A DNA stretch of 64,000 bases, from positions 806,001 to 870,000 of the forward strand of contig NZ_CP059675.1 of NCBI RefSeq assembly GCF_014069575.1, read 5' to 3'. This document shows, piece after piece, positions 26,064-35,483 of this stretch (position 1 is the first letter of the stretch; every line of letters begins with the position of its first letter). Position numbers and translations under genes: made by a program. The notes beneath the pieces are model-generated. The model did not search any database, had not been told where the DNA came from, and was given only the letters and a program-made list of their open reading frames with translations. Origin of the DNA: Schaalia sp. JY-X169. GTDB taxonomy: Bacteria; Actinomycetota; Actinomycetes; Actinomycetales; Actinomycetaceae.

Positions 26064-26591
26064 ATGGCAGAAAAAGCTGCTGAGTGGGAAAAGAAGGTCG
26101 TCGACGCTGAGAAGCATGCTTCGAAGGTCTACGAAGATGAGGTTGCTCGCCTTGAGAAGCAGGTTGAGCACACGGACAAGGCTGAGGCTCGCGAGGTAAA
26201 GCGCGTTGAGCGCGAAGTTGCTCTCGATGCGGCATTCGCAAAGCACCACATCGAGTACTTGGAGAAGGTAGTCCTTCACGAAGCCAAGCGTGTTGACCAC
26301 GCCTACGCTGTTCTTGCTGAGAAGCAGGAGAAGGGTGAAAGCGACAAGGCCATTGAGCGCGCAGCAGAGCACGCAGTCAAGGTCGAGGACGACGCAGAGA
26401 AGCACATCGCCAAGGTCATCAAGCGTGTTGCCAAGCACCTGGAGCGTGACGCCAAGGCAGCAGCCTCACACGTTCTCAAGGGCTTGGACAAGCTTGGACT
26501 TGATGAGGAATACCTCGGCAAGGATGTGGAAGCTGATGCAGATCGTGTAGCCAAGGCCCTGGCCAAGGTTGTCGACAAGGCTGAGGCCTAA
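26064..26591 (+). CDS. Highly charged helical protein, unknown function
   Basis: 175 aa, almost entirely Lys/Glu/Ala/His/Asp with no aromatic core and no signal peptide. Predicted continuous helix or coiled coil, with recurring blocks such as DAEKHASKV, EHAVKVEDDAEKH and KHLERDAKAAAS. The strong RBS GGAGG lies 8 nt before the ATG. Codons are strongly biased to AAG/GAG/GCC, which suggests high expression. Stands alone with a promoter-length gap upstream and a hairpin downstream. It recalls abundant KaiC-unrelated stress or DNA-binding helical proteins, but no family is recognised. Confidence 0.7.
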   Translation: MAEKAAEWEKKVVDAEKHASKVYEDEVARLEKQVEHTDKAEAREVKRVEREVALDAAFAKHHIEYLEKVVLHEAKRVDHAYAVLAEKQEKGESDKAIERAAEHAVKVEDDAEKHIAKVIKRVAKHLERDAKAAASHVLKGLDKLGLDEEYLGKDVEADADRVAKALAKVVDKAEA

Positions 26592-26641
26592 AGCAAGGAG
26601 TTGCCGCCGGGGCAGCGAGGTCCCGGATGGTTGACATAGGA

Positions 26642-26672
26642 GGGTGGGCACCGACTTAGGTCGGTGTCCACC
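26642..26672 (+). terminator. Strong hairpin after the helical protein gene
   Basis: GGGTGGGCACCGAC, loop TTAG, GTCGGTGTCCACCC: a 14-bp stem with one G-U pair. No T-run follows, as is common in actinobacteria. Confidence 0.7.
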
Positions 26673-26857
26673 CCTGTCACTTCGTGAGATCGCTTACCGG
26701 CAAGCGTGGGTGACCCGAAACCTGGAACGCCCGTGCGTTGGCTAGGGCTCGTGCGCTTATACTTTTTTCGCCGCAGGGCGCAGAAATGCGGGTTGTGTTC
26801 GGAGCTCCGGCGGTGGCCGCTGCACACGCGGGCTGAATCCAGCGAAAGGATCACGGA

Positions 26858-28279
26858 ATGCTGCAAGGTGCGGACGTACTCTTGGCATACATCAAGGACC
26901 AGGGAGTGCGCAATATCGACGTGCGTTTCTGCGATATCCCAGGCGTGATGCAGCACTTCACTATTCCGGCGAAGTCTTTTGGGCCGGAAGTCTTCACTGA
27001 GGGCCTCAACTTCGACGGGTCGTCAATCACCGGGTTTCAAGAGGTTCACGAATCGGACATGGTGTTGTTCCCCGATCCGGCAACTGCCTACGTAGATCCG
27101 TTCCGTGAGGTGAAGGCACTCAACATCGCGTGCTTTGTCCACGACCCAAAAACAGGTACTCCCTACTCGCGTGATCCCCGTGCAATCGCGAGGAAGGCGC
27201 AGAAGTACCTGATGTCAACAGGCATTGGCGACACCGCATACTTCGCCCCTGAGGCAGAATTCTACATTTTTGATGACGTCAGGTTTGAGACGAAGCCTCA
27301 ATCTTCCTACTTCCACCTCGATTCACACGGCGCATCATGGAACACAGGACGCGAGGAGGAGGGCGGGAACCAAGGGTATAAGACACCTTCCCAAGGAGGG
27401 TACTTCCCGGTGGCTCCCACCGACCACTTTGATGATCTTCGCGACGACATCGTGGTTCACATGGAGAACGCAGGGTTGGAAGTTGAGCGTGCTCACCACG
27501 AGGTGGGGACGGCCGGGCAGAGTGAGATCAACTGGAAGTTCGACACCCTCCTCAAAGCAGCGGATGATGCCATGACTTTCAAGTATCTGGTCAAGAACGC
27601 AGCCTGGCAGGTTGGCAAGAGTGCGACGTTCATGCCTAAGCCCCTCTTTGGAGAGAACGGGTCTGGCATGCACGTCCACCAGTCAATCTGGAAGAACGGC
27701 AAACCACTCTTTTATGACGAGGGCGGATATGCGGGTCTATCGGACATGGCCCGCTGGTATATAGGTGGGCTCCTGAAGCATGCGTCGTCCCTGCTTGCGT
27801 TCACGAACCCGACGGTGAACTCATACCACCGCCTTGTCCCCGGTTATGAGGCTCCGACCTCGTTGGTTTACTCCCAGGGCAATAGGTCAGCAGCGATTCG
27901 CATTCCCATAACGGGGACGAACCCGAGGGCGAAGCGTGTTGAGTTCCGGTGTCCCGACGCATCAGGGAACCCCTACCTCGCGTTCTCCGCAATGCTCCTG
28001 GCTGGAATCGATGGAATCCAGAATCAAATCGAGCCGCCTGCGCCAATCGATAAGGACCTCTATAACCTTGCGGACGAAGAGAAGGCGAAGATTGCCTCCG
28101 TGCCCGCTTCCCTTGGTGAGGCTCTCGACGCTCTGGAGAATGACTTCGAGTACTTACTGGCTGGGGATGTCTTCACCAGCGATCTGCTGCAGATGTGGGT
28201 TGACTTGAAGCGCGAAGAGATCCGTTCAATTGGGACACGTCCGCACCCGATGGAGTTTGATCTGTACTACGCAATTTAG
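26858..28279 (+). CDS. glnA: Glutamine synthetase, type I
   Basis: Makes glutamine from glutamate, ammonia and ATP; forms a dodecamer. 473 aa. Signatures: [17 protein letters not shown] near the N-terminus, [10 protein letters not shown] (metal ligands), [29 protein letters not shown]. The segment [13 protein letters not shown] contains the tyrosine that is adenylylated in GSI-beta enzymes, so control by GlnE is likely. Start ATG follows GAAAGGA. Preceded by a TATACT -10 near 26758, about 100 bp upstream. Followed by a perfect bidirectional hairpin. Confidence 0.97.
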   Translation: MLQGADVLLAYIKDQGVRNIDVRFCDIPGVMQHFTIPAKSFGPEVFTEGLNFDGSSITGFQEVHESDMVLFPDPATAYVDPFREVKALNIACFVHDPKTGTPYSRDPRAIARKAQKYLMSTGIGDTAYFAPEAEFYIFDDVRFETKPQSSYFHLDSHGASWNTGREEEGGNQGYKTPSQGGYFPVAPTDHFDDLRDDIVVHMENAGLEVERAHHEVGTAGQSEINWKFDTLLKAADDAMTFKYLVKNAAWQVGKSATFMPKPLFGENGSGMHVHQSIWKNGKPLFYDEGGYAGLSDMARWYIGGLLKHASSLLAFTNPTVNSYHRLVPGYEAPTSLVYSQGNRSAAIRIPITGTNPRAKRVEFRCPDASGNPYLAFSAMLLAGIDGIQNQIEPPAPIDKDLYNLADEEKAKIASVPASLGEALDALENDFEYLLAGDVFTSDLLQMWVDLKREEIRSIGTRPHPMEFDLYYAI

Positions 28280-28293
28280 AGGTTCCGATTATG

Positions 28294-28337
28294 CAGTTGG
28301 GGGTCACTCAAACTTGAGTTTGAGTGACCCCCAACTG
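28294..28337. terminator. Perfect 20-bp stem hairpin between convergent genes
   Basis: Arms of 20 bp, starting CAGTTGGGGGTCACTC and ending with its complement, with loop TTGA. It sits between glnA (plus) and the TM2 gene (minus) and should terminate both. No T-tract. Confidence 0.88.
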
Positions 28338-28353
28338 TGTCAGGCTGTGAGTG

Positions 28354-28950
28354 CTAGATCGAGGTTTGCCCGATTGGCTGCATCGGTCGGCCAGTTGCGT
28401 CTAGGTCCCACTGGGTTCCGACCTCGGACGACAGAATTAGTATTCCTTCTACTAGACCCCAAATCGCGGACACCCAGGACAGCAGGCCAAACGACAAGAC
28501 AGTTATTAGCAGCTGTGCGATTCCCTTACCCGTGTAACCCAGATAGAAGTTGTGTACGCCGAACGAACCGAGCAGGATCCCAAAGAGACCTGCAGCGAGC
28601 TTACTCTTCGTACTCCACGGCACTTCTTCAACGCGTACTTGTTCATAGGTTTGGCCGGGGTAGGGCTGATTGAATGGTTGGCCCGGCTGCTGGTAGCCCT
28701 CCGTATAGGGAGAGTTGGGTTGGCCAGAAGGTGCCCCTGTAGGCATTCCCTGCTGCGGAGGGGGAGGAACACTCTGTCCAAAAGGTGGAATTTCAGACGC
28801 TGGTGGAGGGGTGAAATTCGTCTCCACCGACTCCTCGGCGTAGACAACACCTTCGGGTGTTGCCAGAGGCGTGAATGCGACGGTCTCATCCACTACGACA
28901 TCGTCCTTATCGTCGGGTGAGAATCGTTCGCCCGGGTTCTCTTCACTCAT
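28354..28950 (-). CDS. TM2-domain membrane protein with Pro/Gln-rich N-terminus
   Basis: 198 aa from MSEENPG (RBS AGGGA). Residues 1-120 are acidic then Pro/Gln/Gly-rich (PPPPQQGMPTG, QPGQPFNQPYPGQ) and probably disordered in the cytoplasm. Then comes a TM2 domain: KSKLAAGLFGILLGSFGVH, NFYLGYTGKGIAQLL, and a second helix ending WGLVEGILIL, with the DxF/NFYLG turn typical of the family. Function of TM2 proteins is poorly known. Start at the upstream ATG (29085) is rejected for lack of an RBS. Confidence 0.85.
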   Translation of the reverse strand: MSEENPGERFSPDDKDDVVVDETVAFTPLATPEGVVYAEESVETNFTPPPASEIPPFGQSVPPPPQQGMPTGAPSGQPNSPYTEGYQQPGQPFNQPYPGQTYEQVRVEEVPWSTKSKLAAGLFGILLGSFGVHNFYLGYTGKGIAQLLITVLSFGLLSWVSAIWGLVEGILILSSEVGTQWDLDATGRPMQPIGQTSI

Positions 28951-29289
28951 TTTTCCCTGCTTTTCGTTGGTAAGACACGTGTTTGATGTGTACAGCCTAG
29001 CCGGGGACGGTCTCTGGGCACCATGGGGGAGCACCCCCAAAAAACCCCTAACAGAGCCAAAAGAAGCGCCAAGCATGACGTTCAACTAGAACTTGAGCGT
29101 TGAAACTCCGACCTCCTCGATGTCAAAGGTGGAGTTCGAGCCTCACACAACAAAACCCTGCGCGGCGGGATGTAACCGTGTTAGCTGATTGCTGGTGAGG
29201 CGCACACTCATTTGGTTGAGGGCGTTCGCACCGGGAAATGTAGTCGACAGTCAGGAATATGGGTGCTTCGCACGACCAGCAACCATGCA
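28951..29289. other. Divergent intergenic region
   Basis: Lies between the minus-strand TM2 gene and the plus-strand cell-wall hydrolase, so it must hold both promoters. I see a short inverted pair TTCAAC/GTTGAA (29081-29103) but no clear -35/-10 pair and no coding potential. Confidence 0.4.
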
Positions 29290-30921
29290 ATGAAATCAAC
29301 CGCGGTTACCTCCGCAGGGATCCTCTCACTCGTAGCAACTCTGGCGTTTGCGGGGCCCGCGCTTGCGGCTCCATCGTCTGAGAGTTCGGAAGATCCTTCG
29401 GGAAGTACTTCGACAGCTGCGGTGCCTGAGGTCAGCGATGACGTACAGACAGGAACAGGTGGCGCTCTAACCACGGAACCAGGTGGTTCCGTGACTGAAT
29501 CCGAACAGGACCTCTCTCAGTCCGACTCTGAGGAAGTGGAAGCGCCCGAGCTGGAGGTGAGCAGGACGCTAACCACGCCCGCCCCGACCTCGTCGGAATC
29601 GATCCCGGTGGACACGTCCGCGTGCGGGGTAATTCCACAGGGGGTGTTCTCGGGCTCTGTGAGCGGTAGTGAGCCTCGTATTTCGGGAGCGACGCGGTAT
29701 GAGACTGCGTCAAACATCGCGACAACGGTCTCTAGTGTCTCTGTTGGTGAGGAAAGCGCGGTGTTCATTGCTACCGGCACCGACTTTGCGGATGGTTTGA
29801 CACTTGGCGCATTGGCAGCGCACTCGGGGTGGCCACTCCTCTTGGCCCATTCCAATGGTCTGGACGCGTCTGCGAAGAAGGTTATAGCAGGCTTGCATCC
29901 CACACACATTTACATAGCGGGGGGAACGGGCGCGGTCTCCACTTCCGTGGAGAAGCAGATCATTGAGGCTACCGGACGTCCCGCAGAAGAAGTGACAGTG
30001 AAGCGTTTTGCTGGTGCTGATAGGTATGAGACGTCTGCGGAGATTGCCGAGTGCTTCCCCGAAGGATCACCTGCCTTTGTCACCACTGGAGCGAACTTTG
30101 CCGACGGAGTTGTAGCTGGGGCTCCTGCTGTCAAGCAGGGTGCGCCCGTCATCTTGACGTCCACGAACAAGATCAACGCGAGTGCCCAGGCTGCGCTTGA
30201 GCGCGTCAAATCTTCGTCTGTGAGCATCGTTGGGGGCCAGTGGTCCAGCACTGAAGTTGCAAAGATCAAGGCCGCTACTGGCGCAACCAGTGTAACGACC
30301 TACTCAGGTGCCGATCGCTACGCAACTAGTGTCAAGGTGGCGAATGCGTTCTATGGGACAGGTCCCGCAACTGTCACGTTTGCGACGGGGACCACTTTCC
30401 CTGACGCTCTGGCAGGTGTCTCGGTTGCGACGGTAACAGCTTCGCCAATTGTGCTTACAACACCTACCTGCCGGCCCAAGTCAGTTGAAGCCTTGAGCAA
30501 CACGGCTAAGACAAAGGTAATACTGGGTGGGACCGGCGCTGTCAGTAAGGCCTCTTACACCACAACTTGTGTGCCGAAGCCAGCCGCACCGACGAAGACA
30601 TTGTTATCCGTTGCGAAGCAACAGGTAGGAAAACGATACGCCAACGGTGCAACCGGACCGAATGCCTTTGATTGCTCTGGGTTGACCCAGTATGTCTACC
30701 GTCAGATGGGAGTCACAATTCCGCGCACCACCTACGAGCAGCTGGCAAAGGGGAAGCGTGTGACCACCCCGCGCGCCGGCGATATTGTGGTGCTGGGCGG
30801 CGGCTCTCATGTAGGGATCTACGTGTCACCAGGAGTCATGATCGACGCGGGTAACCCCCGTGTTGGTGTCTCGCAACGTGCCATCTATGCAACACCAACC
30901 GCATATCTGCGTTTTGGCTGA
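29290..30921 (+). CDS. Secreted cell-wall hydrolase: CWB2 repeats plus NlpC/P60 peptidase
   Basis: 543 aa from MKSTAV. Signal peptide 1-27 (hydrophobic core ILSLVATLAFAG, cleavage after ALA). A Ser/Thr/Glu-rich linker (28-100) is followed by three cell-wall-binding type 2 repeats, each with RxSGATRYETA- or ADRYETSxEIA-like starts (RISGATRYETASN, FAGADRYETSAEI, YSGADRYATSVKV) and (I/V)xGGTGAVS ends. The C-terminal NlpC/P60 domain (about 425-543) has Cys in NAFDCSGLTQYVY and His in GGSHVGIYV. Likely a D,L-endopeptidase cutting peptidoglycan stems at the cell surface. A GTG 27 nt upstream is an alternative start. Confidence 0.9.
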   Translation: MKSTAVTSAGILSLVATLAFAGPALAAPSSESSEDPSGSTSTAAVPEVSDDVQTGTGGALTTEPGGSVTESEQDLSQSDSEEVEAPELEVSRTLTTPAPTSSESIPVDTSACGVIPQGVFSGSVSGSEPRISGATRYETASNIATTVSSVSVGEESAVFIATGTDFADGLTLGALAAHSGWPLLLAHSNGLDASAKKVIAGLHPTHIYIAGGTGAVSTSVEKQIIEATGRPAEEVTVKRFAGADRYETSAEIAECFPEGSPAFVTTGANFADGVVAGAPAVKQGAPVILTSTNKINASAQAALERVKSSSVSIVGGQWSSTEVAKIKAATGATSVTTYSGADRYATSVKVANAFYGTGPATVTFATGTTFPDALAGVSVATVTASPIVLTTPTCRPKSVEALSNTAKTKVILGGTGAVSKASYTTTCVPKPAAPTKTLLSVAKQQVGKRYANGATGPNAFDCSGLTQYVYRQMGVTIPRTTYEQLAKGKRVTTPRAGDIVVLGGGSHVGIYVSPGVMIDAGNPRVGVSQRAIYATPTAYLRFG

Positions 30922-30953
30922 GGTCGAGTCGCTCTAGAGCCGTAGTCGTTGAT

Positions 30954-30980
30954 GGCGCCCCTCCTTCGCGGAGGGGCGCC
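30954..30980 (+). terminator. Terminator hairpin after the cell-wall hydrolase
   Basis: GGCGCCCCTCC, loop TTCGC, GGAGGGGCGCC: perfect 11-bp GC-rich stem located 33 bp after the stop codon. Confidence 0.88.
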
Positions 30981-31213
30981 TGGCGGTTAATCGGCAACGC
31001 AAAAGCACCGATGTGTTCGCACGAAGCGCGGCGTGATCGCAGAAGTCTCGTTTCGGTTACGAAGTAGCAGAATTGACAAGTCCAACCGGCGGATCGCCTG
31101 AAAGTCTACTACTTTAGGTGTGTTAGCGAAGTCGCCAGCCGAGCCCTCGTCCTCTATTGGTGCGTGCGGCGCGGCCTCGGACGACTACAAACAACTATCT
31201 GAAAGTAGTACTA

Positions 31214-32467
31214 ATGCGTAAATCCGTATTTGCCGGCGGCGCCGCAACCGCGGCGGCACTTGCACTTGTGCTGGGTGGCTGCTCCTCCGGTGGCACCACT
31301 ACCGAACCCGAGTCGACCGATCAGAGCGGCGATGCTGCACCGGTTGAGGCGACCGAGGGTGAACTGACCGTTTGGGTTGATGAGACTCGTGAAGCTGCTG
31401 TGACGGCGGCTGCTGAGCAGTTCACCGAAGCAACTGGGACCAAGGTGAACTTGGTTTTGAAGAACTTTGATGACATCCGCGCAGACTTCACCGCACAGGT
31501 CCCAACAGGTAAGGGCCCTGACATCACGGTCGGTGCTCACGACTGGCTGGGTGAACTGACCGCAAACGGCGTTGTTGCACCCATCGAACTTGGTGACAAG
31601 GCTGGCGACTTCGAGGATGCTGCGATTTCCGCATTCACCTTCGATGGTTCTGTGTACGGCATACCCTATGCCATTGAGAACATTGCGTTGATTCGTAACG
31701 TTGCTCTCGCTCCGGAAGCGCCTGCTACCTGGGAAGACGCAATGGCTGCGGCAGATGCTGCCGGCACCAAGTACAAGTTCCTCGTGCAGATGAATGGTGA
31801 AGAGGGCGACCCCTACACCTTCTACCCGCTGCAGTCCTCTTTCGGATCGACCGTGTTCAAGCAGAACGATGACGGCTCCTTCTCGAATGAACTGAACCTC
31901 GCCACCGGTGGGGACGAGTTCGCACAGTTCCTGGCAGATAACGGCCCCAAGGGAACCGATGTCTTCAACCAGGACCGCACCTACGACATCGTCGTTGACG
32001 CATTCGCCAAGGGTGAATCGCCATTCCTAGTCGGCGGCCCGTGGATGCTCGATTCCTTCGGTGACGTTGAGCTGTCGATTGACCCCATTCCTTCTGCTGG
32101 TGGCCAGCCTGCAGCACCGTTCGCAGGCGTCCAGGGCTTCTACCTTTCCGCTCAGTCGAAGAACCCGCTGATTGCTACCGACTTCATGGCTAACTACCTT
32201 TCGTCTGAAGAAGCACAGATCGCCATGTACGAGGCCGGTGGGCGCCCGCCAGCACTGAAGTCCGCTGCCGCAGTTGCTGCGCAGGACCCGATCACCGCTG
32301 GCTTCATTGCAGCGGGTGCTGATGCACAGCCGATGCCGTCAATCCCTGAGATGGCTGCAGTGTGGACCCCTTGGGGCCGCACCGAAGCTCAGATCATTGC
32401 CGGTTCGGTTGACCCAGCTGAAGCATGGGCCAAGATGATCACTGACATTCAGGCAGAGATCGGCTAG
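31214..32467 (+). CDS. malE: Maltose-type ABC transporter solute-binding lipoprotein
   Basis: 417 aa. Lipoprotein signal MRKSVFAGGAATAAALALVL with lipobox LGGC, then a Ser/Thr/acidic linker. Family 1 solute-binding fold: GELTVWVDETREAAV, TGKGPDITVGAHDWLGELTANGVV, IPYAIENIALIRN, FLVGGPWMLDSF and the C-terminal EMAAVWTPWGRTEAQI. Anchored outside the membrane, it delivers maltose/maltodextrin or a related sugar to the MalFG permease encoded next. No malK or sugar hydrolase is nearby, so a shared ATPase (MsiK type) is likely. The maltose assignment is by family resemblance. Confidence 0.85.
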   Translation: MRKSVFAGGAATAAALALVLGGCSSGGTTTEPESTDQSGDAAPVEATEGELTVWVDETREAAVTAAAEQFTEATGTKVNLVLKNFDDIRADFTAQVPTGKGPDITVGAHDWLGELTANGVVAPIELGDKAGDFEDAAISAFTFDGSVYGIPYAIENIALIRNVALAPEAPATWEDAMAAADAAGTKYKFLVQMNGEEGDPYTFYPLQSSFGSTVFKQNDDGSFSNELNLATGGDEFAQFLADNGPKGTDVFNQDRTYDIVVDAFAKGESPFLVGGPWMLDSFGDVELSIDPIPSAGGQPAAPFAGVQGFYLSAQSKNPLIATDFMANYLSSEEAQIAMYEAGGRPPALKSAAAVAAQDPITAGFIAAGADAQPMPSIPEMAAVWTPWGRTEAQIIAGSVDPAEAWAKMITDIQAEIG

Positions 32468-32524
32468 TCACCTGTGCCCCAGCGACTCTCTGCCCACGGC
32501 AGCCCGCTGGTCGAAGTTCTGGCT

Positions 32525-32558
32525 GGAAGGCGCGGAGGGGCTTCCTTCCGCGCCTTCC
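32525..32558 (+). terminator. Hairpin between malE and malF
   Basis: GGAAGGCGCGGA and TCCGCGCCTTCC form a 12-bp stem with a 10-nt loop. Placed 58 bp after malE and about 160 bp before malF; probably lowers permease expression relative to the binding protein. Confidence 0.75.
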
Positions 32559-32716
32559 TCATGGGCTGACTGTCAACGCCCAAGCTTTGGCGTTCATCAA
32601 GCCAGATGATGCCTTTGCGACTATCATTTTCATGTAACCCACCACTTGATTAAGTGTCAATTTTGCCTGATCAAGGCCATGAGTATTCAGTAAAGATGCT
32701 GAATTACGGAGGAAAT

Positions 32717-34351
32717 ATGGGCACTGTCCAGACGTCGGAGTCTGCGGCTGCCTTGGAAGTGGACGAAGTTCGCACTGCCAAGAAGAGTCGCTTTCGCCTT
32801 CCACCTAAAGATCCAGATGTAAACCGTTGGGGTCCGGGCTTTGTTGTGAAGCTGATCTTGATGGCTTTTGTAAATGCCTTTGGTGTTTACGTTATATTCA
32901 TGAGTTTTACGAAGAGCTCATGGGGTATTTTTGCTGCAATGTTGGCGCTGGTCCTGTTTGCTGACTGGGTGTATTTCTCGGGTCGTACGATTCCGCTGAA
33001 GTACATCCTGCCTGGCCTTGCCTTCCTTCTGGTTTTCCAGATTTACACAATTTTTTACACCGTGTATGTCTCATTCACGAATTATGGGGATGGGCATAAC
33101 TCCACTAAGAACGCCGCTATTTCCGCTCTGCTTATGCAGAATGAGAACAGGGTTCCAGATTCCGCTACGTACCCTCTGAAGGTGATTCAGGATGGTGGGG
33201 AGTTGGGTTTTGCGGTGTATGAGGACGGCCAGGTTCTAATTGGAACGGCAGAAGACCCGTTGCATGTTGAGCCAAATGCGGTTGTCTCTGACGGCCAGAT
33301 AACTGAGGTTCCCGGGTGGGAAGTCCTCACCATGAATCAGGTTGTGCAGAACCAGCAGGAGGTCGTTTCGCTACGAGTCCCTGTTAGTGAAGATGTCAAT
33401 GAGGGGGCAATTAGAACCTCAGATGGCTCGACGGGTTTTGTGGCAAGGTCAATGCTGGAGTGGGACCCCGATGCGGGCACCATGACCAACGTTGATACCG
33501 GAGTTGTCTATACCGATAACGGTCGCGGCCAGTTTGAGTCTTCCGATGGGCAGACGCTCTCTGTTGGATGGCGTGTCGGCATTGGGTTTGAGAACTATAC
33601 GAAGGCCTTTGGTGACTCGAAGTTCTCCGGATACTTCTACCAGGTTCTGTGGTGGACTTTTGCGCAATCGTTCCTATCTGTTGCACTGACATTCTTGCTT
33701 GGCCTGTTCCTTGCGATCACTTTTGATAAGAAGATCCGAGGCCAGAAGATCTACAGGACCCTGATGATCTTGCCCTACGCAATCCCGGGGTTCATTTCAG
33801 CGCTGATCTTTGCTGGCATGTTCAACCGGTCGTATGGGTTCATCAACCAGGTCCTGCTGGGAGGTGCGCAGATTCCTTGGTTGCAAGACCCGTGGCTCGC
33901 CAAGTTCGCGATTTTGTTTGTGAACCTTTGGCTTGGCTTCCCGTACATGTTCTTGATTGCGACGGGCGCTTTGCAGTCGGTGCCCGAGGACGTCACAGAG
34001 GCAGCAAAGATTGATGGGGCTAGTGCATGGAGGCAGTGGCGGTCTATCAAGATGCCGCTGGTTCTGATTGCAACGGCTCCACTGCTGATCTCGTCATTTG
34101 CCTTCAACTTCAACAACTTCACGTTGATCTACATGTTGACAGGTGGTGGTCCATCGTTCGGGGATCCGTCAGTTCCTCTGGGTCACACGGACATTCTGAT
34201 CACCATGGTTTACAAGATGTCGGGTATCGATGGCGGCGCCACGAAAGACTTCGGACTCGCTTCTGCGCTTTCGATTCTGATCTTCGTGATTGTCGGTACG
34301 ATCTCTGCTATCGCTTTCCGTCAAACGCGCAAGCTTGAGGAGATGATGTGA
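32717..34351 (+). CDS. malF: Sugar ABC transporter permease, MalF type
   Basis: 544 aa inner-membrane protein. Hydrophobic segments near the N-terminus (VVKLILMAFVNAFGVYVIF, IFAAMLALVLFADWVYF, ILPGLAFLLVFQIYTIFY) are followed by a large extracytoplasmic domain (about residues 125-310), the hallmark of MalF. Then comes the permease core with the EAA loop (EAAKIDGASAWRQW, then IKMPL) that contacts the ATPase. ATG at 32717 has GGAGGAAAT directly upstream. Coupled closely to malG. Confidence 0.9.
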   Translation: MGTVQTSESAAALEVDEVRTAKKSRFRLPPKDPDVNRWGPGFVVKLILMAFVNAFGVYVIFMSFTKSSWGIFAAMLALVLFADWVYFSGRTIPLKYILPGLAFLLVFQIYTIFYTVYVSFTNYGDGHNSTKNAAISALLMQNENRVPDSATYPLKVIQDGGELGFAVYEDGQVLIGTAEDPLHVEPNAVVSDGQITEVPGWEVLTMNQVVQNQQEVVSLRVPVSEDVNEGAIRTSDGSTGFVARSMLEWDPDAGTMTNVDTGVVYTDNGRGQFESSDGQTLSVGWRVGIGFENYTKAFGDSKFSGYFYQVLWWTFAQSFLSVALTFLLGLFLAITFDKKIRGQKIYRTLMILPYAIPGFISALIFAGMFNRSYGFINQVLLGGAQIPWLQDPWLAKFAILFVNLWLGFPYMFLIATGALQSVPEDVTEAAKIDGASAWRQWRSIKMPLVLIATAPLLISSFAFNFNNFTLIYMLTGGGPSFGDPSVPLGHTDILITMVYKMSGIDGGATKDFGLASALSILIFVIVGTISAIAFRQTRKLEEMM

Positions 34352-34352
34352 A

Positions 34353-35267
34353 ATGGCTACACAGGTAACCACAAAAGCTCCTGGAGCGGATACGGATTAC
34401 CAGCCCGTACAGAACAAGCACACGTTCGGACACTGGATTCGGGAATATGGGTGGCGCCACCTCGTGGGCGTGCTGGTCGTTATCTACGCGTTGGTGCCAA
34501 TCATCTATATCCTTTCTGCTTCCCTCAACCCGGGGGGAACGCTGACTGGGTCGAATCAACTGTTCCAGACGATTGATTTTGCTAACTACAGTAATTTGTC
34601 TTCCACCATGTTCTGGCATTGGATGGGCAACTCACTGGTGATTGCCATTTCGGTGTCCATTGGTACCGTGTTGATGGCGGCAGCTGCTGCATACGCCTTC
34701 TCTAGGTTCCGTTTCGCGGGGCGTCGTTTCGGGCTCACTGCATTGTTGATTATTCAGATGTTCCCGCAGATGCTGGCTTTCGTCGCTATCTTCTTGTTGC
34801 TCATGAGTTTGGGTGACGTGGTACCAATCCTGGGTGTTAACTCCACGTTGGCACTAATCGCCGTTTACCTTGGTGGTGCTTTGGGTGTGAACACCTTCCT
34901 TCTCTACGGCTTCTTCAACACGATTCCGAAAGAGCTGGATGAAGCAGCGAAGATTGATGGTTTGTCTCACGGGCAGATCTACTGGCAAATCATTTTGCGT
35001 TTGTGTGCGCCGATTCTGTCAGTAGTGGCACTGCTGTCATTCATCTCGACCTTCGGGGAGTTCGTTATTGCTCGCGTCATTCTGCAGCAAGAGCAGAACT
35101 GGACGGTGGCGATTGGGCTCTACTCCTGGGTTGCCAGCCGCTTGGATGCAAACTGGGGTCAGTTCGCTGCCGGCGCTATCATCGCGACAATTCCTGTCCT
35201 GACGCTGTTCCTCTTCCTACAGAAGTACATTGTCGGTGGTCTGACCGCCGGCGCTGTGAAGGGCTAA
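34353..35267 (+). CDS. malG: Sugar ABC transporter permease, MalG type
   Basis: 304 aa with six membrane segments (first ILVALV-like helix VGVLVVIYALVPIIYILSA; last IPVLTLFLFLQKYIV) and the EAA loop (DEAAKIDGLSHGQIYWQIILRL). The C-terminus GLTAGAVKG is typical of MalG. It starts 1 nt after the malF stop, so the two permeases are translated together. Followed by a terminator-like hairpin. Confidence 0.92.
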   Translation: MATQVTTKAPGADTDYQPVQNKHTFGHWIREYGWRHLVGVLVVIYALVPIIYILSASLNPGGTLTGSNQLFQTIDFANYSNLSSTMFWHWMGNSLVIAISVSIGTVLMAAAAAYAFSRFRFAGRRFGLTALLIIQMFPQMLAFVAIFLLLMSLGDVVPILGVNSTLALIAVYLGGALGVNTFLLYGFFNTIPKELDEAAKIDGLSHGQIYWQIILRLCAPILSVVALLSFISTFGEFVIARVILQQEQNWTVAIGLYSWVASRLDANWGQFAAGAIIATIPVLTLFLFLQKYIVGGLTAGAVKG

Positions 35268-35321
35268 AACTCAGGGAAAGGTTCGACCACCGGGAAGCTT
35301 AGGACACCGGGAAAGGTCCCT

Positions 35322-35357
35322 TGGAGGGTGGTTCGCCAATTGGCGGCCCACCCTCCA
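35322..35357 (+). terminator. Terminator hairpin after malG
   Basis: TGGAGGGTGG and CCACCCTCCA form the outer 10-bp stem; inner bases CGCCAATTGGCG pair further. It lies 55 bp after the malG stop. Confidence 0.85.
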
Positions 35358-35483
35358 TTGCGTAAGCCCAAAGAGGAGATTGATCGCAATGTCGGAGGTC
35401 GAAGCTACAGTTCGACTATGAAGACAGAACCAGGCAGGCAAGTGGACGTGCCAGACGTCGAAAGCCAGCAGAGGCCCCCAACA

